Below, one piece after another: positions 30,901 through 39,266 of a DNA stretch of 64,000 nucleotides. Within the stretch, counting starts at the first letter, position 1; each line of letters begins with the position of its first letter. The DNA is from Legionella qingyii (lineage in GTDB: Bacteria; Pseudomonadota; Gammaproteobacteria; Legionellales; Legionellaceae), in the NCBI RefSeq assembly GCF_003184185.1, contig NZ_QHJG01000001.1, positions 186,001 to 250,000 of the forward strand, read 5' to 3'. The position numbers were made by a program, and so were the translations under genes. Under the pieces are notes generated by a model. That model saw only the letters and a list, made by a program, of their open reading frames with translations, ran no database searches and was not told the origin of the DNA.

Positions 30901-31580
30901 TTTGCGTCTTGGGGAGGGTAAACTTTAGAACGTAATCGAGGATTATTTTCTACTATATTCGATAACCGGTTGTTTACCCTCGCAATGAGGTCATTTAATG
31001 TTGTTCTATCTGCGGTAGAAATGGTTTCTGAGGCAATCAATTCGCGAATCGATTGTTTTAAAATGGAAAGTTGATAATAATTTTCCTCCGTATTTTCATC
31101 AATAACTCTCAGATCGATTTCTTTCAATAAACGAGTAGTTTTTACAATGGTTGTTGATGTTTTTGTACCAAAAACTTGCGCTAAAAAATCTGGCTGGTTT
31201 TCCTTCTCAAATAATACTGCGGAAGGGATTCTTTCGTTCTTTTTACAATTTTCTATGTCCCATTGATTAATTTGCTTTGCACTAAAACCAGGACAACCTA
31301 AAAGTGCCAGCTCATCCCGAATTTCTTTGAATATCTCTTGATAGAATTTAGTATAAGGGAAGCTTGAAGAAACTATTACAACAGCTAACTCTCCTCCCAC
31401 ATTCGCATCGATTTTGAGTAATTGTTGGCGCACCTGTAATAATGCTTCAGCCTTCTGGGCATGGGGAGCTACGTTATATATATCAATTAAACGATTTAAT
31501 TTTTCTATATCGCTATTAATATCATCTATAAAAGTCTCATCCTCATATTCTTTTTTAAACAACTGGACTTTCTTTATCAT
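27972..31580 (-). CDS. kinase-like effector candidate with a paralogous C-terminal domain
   Basis: 1202 residues, ATG at 31580 with TAGGTG upstream, 21 bases after the ankyrin gene, so probably one transcript. A central protein-kinase-like domain is visible: Gly-rich loop LGGGNAQNYLL, VLKI (Lys), catalytic-loop-like PDAKPTNF (Asp, Lys, Asn) and IADTKSF in place of DFG. The HRD His/Arg are absent, so it could be an atypical or weak kinase. The last ~550 residues resemble the 460-residue protein at 33128-34510: both have an Ala-Gly-Pro-Ser-Gly-Met-Thr-Ser-Leu motif and a GGLHSxHE motif ~40 residues later. No signal peptide. The architecture fits a Dot/Icm effector (inference); the target is unknown. 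Confidence 0.85.
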   Translation of the reverse strand: MIKKVQLFKKEYEDETFIDDINSDIEKLNRLIDIYNVAPHAQKAEALLQVRQQLLKIDANVGGELAVVIVSSSFPYTKFYQEIFKEIRDELALLGCPGFSAKQINQWDIENCKKNERIPSAVLFEKENQPDFLAQVFGTKTSTTIVKTTRLLKEIDLRVIDENTEENYYQLSILKQSIRELIASETISTADRTTLNDLIARVNNRLSNIVENNPRLRSKVYPPQDANLAQNIDNLSYETAQKIVKILSFPKKFDADTFHQEFDAILPGLEKYQIKFLGGGNAQNYLLTDNETGLRQVLKITPNKGNYRKTYERLKQTAVRDSLAEVYASQQAIQKRSGDYIYSLELTEFCAKGDVLSHGMKVQAKIALIEKDIAGTVEESDQIELQKLCDEFTEYDEISADEKRQILTQLRETQVLNAVNIYSQMADIFLNFQANNGFFPDAKPTNFLVTEFDQVLIADTKSFLNSENGLVNPRKIQKEGFLQYSSGFRSPQFEHGDQTGELFSAEKEHSYLMGLSLYCYITGTDINEVPVEAKDHPDFLNFDGDVFQSPKGQKIKALIQGLTHHDADQRLNIQQAKDALHAITHDIKVEKSPFKSKTEAYFYALHNLMELAKTSNDEKLQQAIKEMKILIENHEQNPGKAVTILTSLASQLEDEGQQTLLRDIASAIQNSAYQQTLQEKYDNPLARRFESEMQIALLKSPTDKMMESVGHVSQALINVFKQMEQLNYKDILEEFAENLTSGKEQTGFGSQPESIKIEQVRQILQRNDPNELNQIMFIQFLFAQKWMRQLPESILPPNKNEPTGRMLELVKEYNDGEYRDNPQAFFNEFDNEKLKFISDKQMYGSKLFTADPTRGRQGSLPTTFSSQMGLMRLGQNQEGLDVDRSSWTPDVKYQEANLDSPFTRDLIENDAVYAAGPSGMTSLFMGIMENYGNFTTVEAKQNYLSAVSAYMVSGGLHSLHEVLGPAQYALNLIPGYQVSPPSKDEVASPPNFHQFYQQQMSLDPQFEERYQRGWEKMMEAYAKQKDQFVHAPVASLSAVEQKVLTSNPPENPYASLSEDKMRTMLQKNPELNPVPVQQDLVNKEKEKYKGSKESYIKQNLMKISVHYMKGDEQKLEEAINFLLKTVCKTRTNILYSYSTSTTSAINLANEICKDEGLRKVFGIHGDNPTDWKKELNARMEAACNDENIVVPDFSESPKNKNL

Positions 31581-31601
31581 AGGGCACCTACTCAGTATTA
31601 A

Positions 31602-32876
31602 TTAGGCGAGTGTATTCATTGCAGAACGAGTAAATTTGCTATCAAGATAATCTTGTAATGATTTACCCATTTTATCTGTTTGCTCTGATTTGGCACCGGC
31701 CTCAATTAGGACATGCGCTAATATCTCAACTATCTGAAGGTTTGGATCATCAGGCTCTGTCTCTTGTAACAAGTTCATTAGTCCTGTTCGCCCATATTTA
31801 TCTTGTTGATTTACATTGATCCCTTCAACATTAGAAACGAGCCACGTAACTAACTCAGTATTTAACGACATCAATGCATAATGAAGAACATCTCTGCCAT
31901 ATTGATCCTGCAATGCTGGATTTGCACCTTTTTCAATGAGTCGCTTTACCTTCTCAGTATGTCCTTGTTCTGCTGCTAACATTAAAGGGGTCTTTAAATT
32001 AAGATCTTGATAATCGAGATAAGGAACTCTCGCAAAATGTTCGAGCATAGAGTCTTGGCTATACATCGCGGCGTAATGTATAGGCAAGCGGCCATTTTTA
32101 TCAGGTATAGCTAATAATGCTTCTTCTTTAATCAGAACTTCTATACATCCGCTTTGGTTATTTAAAATTGCTGAATGGAGCGGTGTATGAGAAGATGAGT
32201 TTTTCATCTTCAGGAGGTTTGGATAGTCAAGCAAGTCTTCAAGGACGGTAGAAAATCCATTTTCTGCGGCCACATGGGCTAGTGTATTATCACTATCATC
32301 AGTTGCAATGATATTTCTTGAGTTATTAACCAAGAGGTCATAAAAAATGGCATACTTTCTTTCCATGAGAGAAGGCCTATCTTTAGCTGAGGTTGATGGT
32401 GGCATGGTCAGAGCTAAATGAGCTGGAGATTGTTGCAGTCGAGTCAGTGAGTTAGACTTCGCGCCGTGCTCAAGTAAAACTGTTGCTGCAAAATGATGGC
32501 CATAAAGTGCAGCAAGATGTAAGGGCGATAATTGGCCACTTGTAGCAAGATTAACTGCCTTCCTATCTTTTTCTAAAATCGTATTCAGGTAAAGATCATA
32601 TCCTTTCTTACTGGCGTATTGTATTGCATTCATACCTCCTAAATGATCAAATTTCTCAGAACACTTGTCGACTGAAATGTCAGCGACTGTATCAAGAAAA
32701 TGCGAAATTTCTTGCTTTAGAAGAGTTAATTTTTTATCAGCTGTAGTAGAGTTTTCATAAAGAGGTTGTTTACTAACATTCTGTAAATACCATAGCTCTA
32801 ATTTGCTTATGTCCCGCGGATTAGGCTTTTTAGGATTTAAGGATAAAGATGTAAGTAATGCTTCCCATTTTGACAC
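31602..32876 (-). CDS. ankyrin-repeat protein (effector candidate)
   Basis: Start chosen at GTG 32876 because GGAG lies six bases before it; an in-frame TTG at 32888 overlaps that ribosome site. 424 residues. At least six ankyrin repeats run from about residue 90 to 400 (for example SPLHLAALYGHHFAATVLL, LPIHYAAMYSQ, TPLMLAAEQGHTEKVKRLI). No catalytic domain was recognised at either end. Ankyrin proteins bind host or partner proteins, and many Legionella ones are secreted effectors. It lies directly upstream of the kinase-like gene on the same strand. Confidence 0.93.
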   Translation of the reverse strand: MSKWEALLTSLSLNPKKPNPRDISKLELWYLQNVSKQPLYENSTTADKKLTLLKQEISHFLDTVADISVDKCSEKFDHLGGMNAIQYASKKGYDLYLNTILEKDRKAVNLATSGQLSPLHLAALYGHHFAATVLLEHGAKSNSLTRLQQSPAHLALTMPPSTSAKDRPSLMERKYAIFYDLLVNNSRNIIATDDSDNTLAHVAAENGFSTVLEDLLDYPNLLKMKNSSSHTPLHSAILNNQSGCIEVLIKEEALLAIPDKNGRLPIHYAAMYSQDSMLEHFARVPYLDYQDLNLKTPLMLAAEQGHTEKVKRLIEKGANPALQDQYGRDVLHYALMSLNTELVTWLVSNVEGINVNQQDKYGRTGLMNLLQETEPDDPNLQIVEILAHVLIEAGAKSEQTDKMGKSLQDYLDSKFTRSAMNTLA

Positions 32877-33127
32877 ATTATTCTCCAAATTAATTTTAAA
32901 TCAAATCGTTATTATTTAAAGTCATTATAAAATCGTTGGTGTTGATTTTATTTCCCTGGTGTAATCAACCGCTTTTTTATAAGTATAATACAATCCCAAG
33001 TACATTGTTTGTTTATTAAACAATGGCCATGCTTTTATTATTGTGGGCATTATTAAAAAAATAATCTAATCCATGTCAGATGGCAGATTAGAGAAGAAAT
33101 CCTGTTGTTCTTGACGCAGTACTTTAT

Positions 33128-34510
33128 TTAGGAACAACAAAAAAATAAAGGGGTTAATTTTTCTAAAAAGGTTGCTTCTTTGGGTTCTGGGTAATCTTGA
33201 ATGGGTATAAGCTCAGGATATGTTTCAAACATCCAGCTAATTGTAGCATCCCACGCACGATTAATATTTCTTGATATTACTTTATCGTGTCGAAATAATT
33301 TAAAGAAATCGTTATAGTTTCCTGCATGCGGTCCATCGGCTTGATAAAGGCGTAGTAAGCCTAAGCGCTCATGAATAACAGCGAGTGTTTCATGAATACT
33401 ATGTAACCCTCCGCCTACAATAAATGACATAATTGCGAAGATATAATGGTAATGCTCTTCCATGCTTTTAAATTGTCCCATAAATAACATACTGGCACTT
33501 AACAATGAGGTCATCCCAGAGGGACCGGCAACATAGGGAATGCCACGATGAATAAGAGATTGCGTATACTTTGATTCAAGATCTGCTTCCTGGCAAATAC
33601 AGTCAGGGTTCCATGTAGTTTCAAATAATGGGAATTTTTTTCGATCTTCTGAGGCGACACAAATACCTAATCTTTGGGAAATATAAAATTTAAATTCACC
33701 TCTGCCCCTGTCGTGGTATAAAGGGTATGAGGAATAATTCCAGAAAAAAGAGCCAATATCTGCCTTTTTATTTTCTAAAATAAATTGTCTCAAACTTCCT
33801 TCATATCCAAATTTTTTGATGTGATTTTGAGATTCTAAGGGTAGTTCAAAATGACAATAAACATCTCGCATAAACATAAAATGAATTAACATGATTCTGG
33901 GAAAATTTCGTTGCTTTTTAAGCGTTTCAATAATTTCTTTTAGATCTGGAGTCTTTGAGTAGCGTCCGAAAGCCAAAGCAAGTTTGGGGTTCTGTGGTTC
34001 TATTGGATCTGGACCTAGATTTTCAAGAAAAGCGTCGAAGATTTGTTCATTATAGTTTGATTCTATAAATTGAATTATATTGTTACTTACTTTACCGATG
34101 CAATCCCATGTTGCTTTGCTGGGATTTTGCAACATTATTGTTGCGATGTTGGATTCAAAAATACGAGCTATTCGGCATTCAATGTCCTCAGTACTGATTT
34201 TTGTTTTCTTAAAGTAATTTTGAAAATTAGCATCTTTTGTTATTTCAATTACATGATTAATAAAAAATTTAAGTGGTTCTGAAATATTCGAGTGTTGCTT
34301 TAAATGGTGTTTTAAAGTGAAGGCCAGGGTTTTAAAAGATTGCTCATGATTATGAAATAAACATTTTAGCTCCGGGATTATTGAGCGGATAAATAGCTTA
34401 TCTTGCGGTACTTCTGTTTCATAAAGGGAAAGCTTTGTTATTAGCAAGGCATGTACATTAAGTTGTTCTTTGCCGGGTAGTTGGCGCACTTCTTGAAAAA
34501 AATGTCGCAT
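33128..34510 (-). CDS. effector candidate with GPSGMTSL/GGLHSxHE domain
   Basis: Start set at ATG 34510; a TTG three codons earlier (34519) is possible and neither has a strong ribosome site. About 460 residues, no signal peptide. It is a stand-alone version of the C-terminal part of the 1202-residue protein downstream: QEADLESKYTQSLI, AGPSGMTSLL and GGLHSIHETL align in order with QEANLDSPFTRDLI, AGPSGMTSLF and GGLHSLHEVL. Family and biochemical function not recognised. The invariant Ser and the HxxHE-like cluster could be catalytic or metal-binding, which is speculation. The C-terminus ends in FFCCS, which could allow lipidation or membrane contact. Confidence 0.85.
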   Translation of the reverse strand: MRHFFQEVRQLPGKEQLNVHALLITKLSLYETEVPQDKLFIRSIIPELKCLFHNHEQSFKTLAFTLKHHLKQHSNISEPLKFFINHVIEITKDANFQNYFKKTKISTEDIECRIARIFESNIATIMLQNPSKATWDCIGKVSNNIIQFIESNYNEQIFDAFLENLGPDPIEPQNPKLALAFGRYSKTPDLKEIIETLKKQRNFPRIMLIHFMFMRDVYCHFELPLESQNHIKKFGYEGSLRQFILENKKADIGSFFWNYSSYPLYHDRGRGEFKFYISQRLGICVASEDRKKFPLFETTWNPDCICQEADLESKYTQSLIHRGIPYVAGPSGMTSLLSASMLFMGQFKSMEEHYHYIFAIMSFIVGGGLHSIHETLAVIHERLGLLRLYQADGPHAGNYNDFFKLFRHDKVISRNINRAWDATISWMFETYPELIPIQDYPEPKEATFLEKLTPLFFCCS

Positions 34511-34664
34511 AAATTTCAAAATGTGAGTGGAATTCCAAAAATGATATCACATACTACTTCTGTAACAGATTCATCGATCAACAAAATACACCAAACTCAA
34601 CTATACTAACTGCGAGATGTACTTTTAATGACCATAATTAGGAATGTAACTCTAGGAGTGACAA

Positions 34665-34862
34665 ATGCTAGCAAAAAATATGCAAAAGATTTTAATGATC
34701 GTCATTATGAGTGGTTTTGTATCCAGCTCTTTTGCTGCGTGGGGATATCATAAAAGTTATACAGCATGTTATGGAGGGACTTGCCATCATACGAGCGTAA
34801 ATAAAGGTTGTGTTAACGGTAATTGCGGTAAAGTTCGAACTGGCACGACCTGGCACAGATAA
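34665..34862 (+). CDS. small secreted Cys-rich protein
   Basis: 65 residues, ATG with GGAG seven bases upstream. The N-terminus is a clear signal peptide (hydrophobic core MIVIMSGFVSSS, cut after FA), leaving a mature peptide of about 40 residues. That peptide has four Cys in CYGGTC and CVNGNC pairs and several Gly, Thr and His. The paired CxxxxC spacing could form disulfides or bind metal. Expressed alone between two minus-strand regions. Function not recognised. Confidence 0.75.
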   Translation: MLAKNMQKILMIVIMSGFVSSSFAAWGYHKSYTACYGGTCHHTSVNKGCVNGNCGKVRTGTTWHR

Positions 34863-34899
34863 TAGGAGCAAGTTCTATTTTACTTTGAATGAGCCGGGC

Positions 34900-35334
34900 T
34901 TATTTTATAAAACGTGCTGTTGGCATTATATCTTTAATCCATTTCGTTACCCGGCTCACCCGAGGAAACCAGGAATAGTCCCCATACGCTTCATCAATTT
35001 CGAGTTGAAATCCTAAACATTCAGCCAAATAGTTCAATGCTGTTGCATCAGATACGGTCTCTTTTGCCCATCGGTCCTGAGACATGCGAATCTGAGGTTC
35101 AAATGCATATTGCAATTGTTCATCACACATCCAGGCTTGTCCGAACCCGTGCATAATCTTCGGCAGTGGTACTTAAACTATTCGCTGCACATGGCGTTCT
35201 CCAAAGCTGCTCTGGTTCATATGTAATGGTTTGAACACATAGTTCCTAGTAAGTATTTCAAGATTTGCCTTATGCCCTCGTCTTGCGATTTCTTCGAGTA
35301 TTTTGGGTTGGAATGACCCAATCCCGCTTGGCAT
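34900..35334 (-). pseudogene. decayed serine beta-lactamase-like hydrolase
   Basis: Two frames together read like the middle of a class C beta-lactamase/penicillin-binding-type serine hydrolase. Frame one (35334-35173) has VFKPLHMNQSSF. Another frame then gives SLSTTAEDYAR, both hallmarks of this family. A third frame (35154-34900) continues with FEPQIRMSQDRWAKE and ECLGFQLEIDEA. The N-terminal SxxK part is missing, stops interrupt each frame and the tail degenerates. This is a remnant, not a working enzyme. It explains most of the gap between the small secreted protein and the next gene. Confidence 0.6.
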
Positions 35335-35372
35335 GATCGGGTGTCAACGAATATGATTACTAAGAACGGTAC

Positions 35373-36248
35373 TTAGGTTGCATTAATAATTTTTATAGCA
35401 AAGGCACTGGCAGGATATTCCGTTTTCTTGCGCAAATCTTCCAAACTGGTGAAGAAATTAAATGTCCAATTGCAATCTTGATAAGCCGTTGTATGGCGTC
35501 CTGATGTTGTGCCGGCATCTCGTTCAAGGAATCCTTTTTCAGATTCAGAATCTGCAATATTAACTAATGCATGAATAGGATTGGATGCATCCTTCTTGAC
35601 CAGACAAACTCCTTGATTTAAACCGATATCTTCAAAAGAGCAATCGACGATTTTATATTTCTTTTTGCTCGTTAAGGCACGAACAAGTAATTGAATATCT
35701 GCAACTTGTGTACTCACCTTAATTGTAAAAACAGCTTTTCCCTTATTATAGGTAATCCTGATATTATTCTTGTTTAAAGTATTATCATATTCTTGAATGA
35801 GACTTAAAATCGCTTTTTTTTCATCTCGAACATTCATTTTTTTAGCACTACAGGATAATTGGATGAGGTACATTACATTCTGTTTTGATTTTGGTTCAGA
35901 TTCTGATTTGAAGTTCGCAACTTGATCCTGCATGGCGACTACATGTTCTGTCGAAGCCAAACAAGAAACGGGCAGGGCAGGGGCCTTAGAGGTTCTTGAA
36001 ATGAGATAGTGATCTTTATCTATCTTTTGTTTTTTTACCATGGCGGTATTTACTTCAACGTTGCTTCCATGAAACATATAGGACGAATAACCTGATTCAC
36101 GGGATGTACTTGGAGGAGTGATGGAATGCCGCTCCATAAATTTATCGATTTTTCTTTGTTCTTCTTCATCTTCCACGCAAACAATTTTTTTGCCAACTTC
36201 TTTATAATAGTGCTTTTCACGCTCACTGGATGGAAATTGTCTTTTCAT
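35373..36248 (-). CDS. hypothetical protein (effector candidate)
   Basis: Start at ATG 36248; a GTG two codons earlier is possible. About 291 residues. The N-terminus is charged and low in hydrophobics (SSEREKHYYKEVGKK, then DEEEQRKIDKF) and there is no signal peptide or membrane span. The middle has an alternating strand pattern (IRITYNKGKAVFTIKVS). No family recognised. Location among effector-like genes suggests, but does not show, a secreted role. Confidence 0.7.
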   Translation of the reverse strand: MKRQFPSSEREKHYYKEVGKKIVCVEDEEEQRKIDKFMERHSITPPSTSRESGYSSYMFHGSNVEVNTAMVKKQKIDKDHYLISRTSKAPALPVSCLASTEHVVAMQDQVANFKSESEPKSKQNVMYLIQLSCSAKKMNVRDEKKAILSLIQEYDNTLNKNNIRITYNKGKAVFTIKVSTQVADIQLLVRALTSKKKYKIVDCSFEDIGLNQGVCLVKKDASNPIHALVNIADSESEKGFLERDAGTTSGRHTTAYQDCNWTFNFFTSLEDLRKKTEYPASAFAIKIINAT

Positions 36249-36373
36249 GGCCACTCTTGGTAAAAACGAATCAAAAAGAATAATAATAAAACATTATTAT
36301 ATTGGAATAAAATTAAGAAATAATTAAAAGAGGTGATTTTTTAAACAATATTATGTTCGTTTTTTGGACTGAA

Positions 36374-36407
36374 CCCAGGCTACATTGATTCAAACTATTA
36401 GCCTGGG
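36374..36407. repeat. inverted repeat CCCAGGCTA...TAGCCTGGG
   Basis: Nine-base arms at 36374-36382 and 36399-36407 with a 16-base spacer lie just 3' of the deaminase-like gene. The GTAACCAGGATTC that follows looks like further repeat material. It resembles a dispersed intergenic repeat and could also help stop transcription of the minus-strand gene, but no T-run follows. Confidence 0.5.
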
Positions 36408-36460
36408 GGAATGCGAAGCCGTAACCAGGATTCATTGCAAGATTACGAGGCTGTTTTGCA

Positions 36461-37945
36461 TTATAGTTCAAGACAGTTGATGTTTTGCTCTTGAGAGAGG
36501 AGATAATTGTGTTCAAATTTCTCTATGGCTTGCAGCGTTTCTGTTTCTAATACCTTAGCCGTTCTAATAATTTCCTGTTTTATATCTATTAATGATGTGA
36601 TGTTTGTCTCTTTTCCAATGTTTAAAAGATGTGATGAGATGCGATTTAATTCACTTATTGGTGTGTGTAAGCTAATTCCCAAAATGTGTTTTTTAAGTTC
36701 ACGATATTCATCATTTATTGCTCTAATCTCTTGTAATAAATGAACATATAGTTCAAAAAATTTAAGCTTCAACATACTGTGTTTGAGGAGCAACATATGG
36801 GCCTGATAAGTTTCTGGTGCGAAAAGATGCATTGCTTCTAATGTATTAGGTGTTACTGCAAATAAACCGTTATAAGTGCATCGGAATAAAAGTGCCATAT
36901 TGCAGTTGAGTTCTTTAAAAACTGCCTGATATACCGCATCAATTGCGCCACAAAATGCGGGATCATCAGAATTTAAAGAGATCATTTCATCTTTAAATAA
37001 AGTTTGAAATTGAGTATGGGCTTGTAAATTGGGTATCGATTTTGGAAAAAATGCAACATCACTTAACGGACATAGTTCAAGTGTCATGCCGTCACATTTA
37101 AGTTTTTTTTCGAGTTCGGGATAATTGGCGACATTTCTTCCATGGGCAAATCGGTCAAGATATTTTTTTGCAATTTCCAGGGTATGTTCTTGTGCCTCTG
37201 GCTCGATATGGGCGGTGATAAAATACCAAGGATTACCCTCTCGCCGTCTATACTGATTGACTTCATCAAAAAAATTTAAAAAATTCTCTAGGGGGTACCC
37301 ATCTTCCGCGCCTGCAAGGCCTATGGTTGTTACCATCGGATTGGGATATTGTCGAATATTATCCCATATGTTCTGAAATTCTTTTGGATCGATGTGTCGC
37401 TCTTGATAATAGCGTAATCTTAATGTGGTCACATCACCAAATTCTTTGAGCCCTCGCATGAGGCCACGATTATAGGCTAGGTTAAATTCAACAAAAGAGA
37501 TATGTTCTTTACATTGAACCCAGGAGATCCCTGGCAAAGCGAAAATGACATGATGCTCATAACAATATTTATAAAATGCATAAGTGATATCTTCGATATC
37601 TTGTGGTGTTTTTAAAAGATTCGAAATACGTCGAAAGTCTTTGATAAATTGATCCAGATCATCCGAACCAGTAAATTTCCATTGCTGGTTTTTTTCATCG
37701 ACCAAGTCATATGGAAAAGGGATATTATTACGCTCTGCTATAATTTTAGCTAATTCAATATCAATCAAAAAGCCAGCTTCAGCGTGAACATGTAAATCTG
37801 TTTTAGGCATTTTTTGAATAAGCAAAGTATTTATATCAACATCTTCATCACATAAAGCCTGTAAATAGTGTAAGTCTTCCGAACTAAGAGATGGGAGTGA
37901 CATTGAAAAGTCAGAGCTGGCTTCCTTAAAAAATCGTTCTTGCAT
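36461..37945 (-). CDS. adenosine deaminase-family metal-dependent hydrolase
   Basis: Start set at ATG 37945 because GAGGG sits about five bases before it; a longer frame upstream has no such site. 494 residues, longer than usual ADA (~340). Family motifs: KTDLHVHAE (HxH zinc site, ~50), TAHIEPE (where ADA has THAGE), RFAHGRNV (like RIGHG), CPLSDV (like CPTSN) and SLNSDDPAF (DD zinc/catalytic site). The catalytic Glu spacing after the third His differs, so the substrate may not be adenosine. The last ~110 residues are a helical extension. No signal peptide. Purine deamination is the default guess. Confidence 0.85.
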   Translation of the reverse strand: MQERFFKEASSDFSMSLPSLSSEDLHYLQALCDEDVDINTLLIQKMPKTDLHVHAEAGFLIDIELAKIIAERNNIPFPYDLVDEKNQQWKFTGSDDLDQFIKDFRRISNLLKTPQDIEDITYAFYKYCYEHHVIFALPGISWVQCKEHISFVEFNLAYNRGLMRGLKEFGDVTTLRLRYYQERHIDPKEFQNIWDNIRQYPNPMVTTIGLAGAEDGYPLENFLNFFDEVNQYRRREGNPWYFITAHIEPEAQEHTLEIAKKYLDRFAHGRNVANYPELEKKLKCDGMTLELCPLSDVAFFPKSIPNLQAHTQFQTLFKDEMISLNSDDPAFCGAIDAVYQAVFKELNCNMALLFRCTYNGLFAVTPNTLEAMHLFAPETYQAHMLLLKHSMLKLKFFELYVHLLQEIRAINDEYRELKKHILGISLHTPISELNRISSHLLNIGKETNITSLIDIKQEIIRTAKVLETETLQAIEKFEHNYLLSQEQNINCLEL

Positions 37946-38240
37946 GTAACCCTCTTTATAATATGATTCGACCTGCTTCGCAGGATATGCTCCCACAGTA
38001 ACTTATTATTTTCAAATAAAAAAATATGTTCATTATTGCTTCATGCAAGCAGGCTTATTGAGCGACTAGATGGCTATACCGATGTCTTATTTCATAATCA
38101 AGTGATTCGGTTTCCCATTACTAATGAGCAATGTTTCTCAATGGTGTTCTTGACAAGGTCATTATGAATCACAATAATCTCGATTGATTTTTTGATGCTC
38201 ACTTTTGCTGCACGGATTGCCGCCCTAACTAGGAAAAAAT
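37946..38240. other. intergenic gap with a possible gene remnant
   Basis: Holds the divergent promoters of the deaminase-like and omptin genes. The plus-strand frame 38048-38167 reads protein-like (RLDGYTDVLFHNQV, then FPITNEQCFSMVF) to a stop but has no start codon or ribosome site, so it may be a relic. Confidence 0.4.
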
Positions 38241-39167
38241 ATGAAAAATAAAATAGTTATGTTGGCTCTAACTTCCTTATCTCTTACGCATTCGCTCGAT
38301 ACCTATGCTGCTGATTACAGTTTGAATGGCTTGTCACTAAGTACTTCCGTAGGAATTCTTTCTGGAAAGGCTCACGAATATGTTTATTATCCCCAATCAA
38401 ATACTAAGCTAAGCCAGCTCGATTGGCGCATAAAAAATGCTGCAATAATAAACGGGGAATTAAATTATGAATTCCTCGCCTGGCTTAGCATTAATGGAAG
38501 AGGTTGGACAACTGTTGCAAAAAGCAAGGCAGCCATGGATGATTATGATTGGTTCAATCCAAATCAAGAATCTTGGACTCATTGGTCACACCATGAAAAT
38601 ACACATCTTAATTATGCCAATGAGTTTGATTTGAGTTTAAGAGCTTGGCTGATGCAAAAGCAGAATTATCAACTCGGTTTGGCTGCGGGTTATCAATGGG
38701 ATTCTTTTAGCTGGCGGGCGACTGGCGGCTGTTATCAATACAACAATGGTAGCGATATCGGTTGTTTTCCTAGCACTCAAGTTGGAATTGGCTATCAACA
38801 AAAATTTAGAGCCCCTTATATTGGTTTAGCTGGAAAATATTTCATCCATAATTTTGAGTTTAATGCCCTTTTAAAATTTAGTAATTGGGTTTCAGCACAA
38901 GATCATGATGAGCATTATGCCCGCAACATAACGTTCGAAGAATATGGAGATAACTTTAGATATTATGCTGCAACACTAAACTCCGGCTATTTTTTAACAC
39001 CCAATGCGAAAGTTTTTGTTGAAGCATCCTACAATCATTATTCGAATGGGCGCGCCGATACTGAAATAATCGATAATGACACCGGCGAAAATGGCTATGA
39101 ACGTGATGCCGCTGGTTTATCCAATAAAAACTATACCGTCGCACTCGGTCTGCAGTATCTGTTTTAG
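38241..39167 (+). CDS. omptin-family outer membrane protease
   Basis: 308 residues, AGGA ribosome site, signal peptide ending at about TYA-ADYS. Omptin hallmarks are in order: LSQLDWRIKNAAII, INGRGWTT, MDDYDW (active-site Asp pair), LNYANEFDLSL, HDEHY (Asp and His of the second catalytic pair), FLTPNAKVFVEASY, and SNKNYTVALGLQYLF ending in the Phe typical of outer-membrane barrels. Omptins such as OmpT and Pla cleave between basic residues and need lipopolysaccharide. Likely roles are cleavage of host antimicrobial peptides, complement or plasminogen. It stands alone with its own promoter. Confidence 0.95.
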   Translation: MKNKIVMLALTSLSLTHSLDTYAADYSLNGLSLSTSVGILSGKAHEYVYYPQSNTKLSQLDWRIKNAAIINGELNYEFLAWLSINGRGWTTVAKSKAAMDDYDWFNPNQESWTHWSHHENTHLNYANEFDLSLRAWLMQKQNYQLGLAAGYQWDSFSWRATGGCYQYNNGSDIGCFPSTQVGIGYQQKFRAPYIGLAGKYFIHNFEFNALLKFSNWVSAQDHDEHYARNITFEEYGDNFRYYAATLNSGYFLTPNAKVFVEASYNHYSNGRADTEIIDNDTGENGYERDAAGLSNKNYTVALGLQYLF

Positions 39168-39266
39168 AATAAGCAAGCAAGGTGGATTGGGTTATTTTGA
39201 CTCAATCTACGTTCCTGCATACCGTGGCTGCTCAAACTGTTCTTTGGCTTGCAACATTTAAGATCA

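Noticed and set aside
36313..36516. 67-codon minus-strand ORF
   Set aside because: Overlaps the deaminase 3' end and is built from the intergenic repeat.
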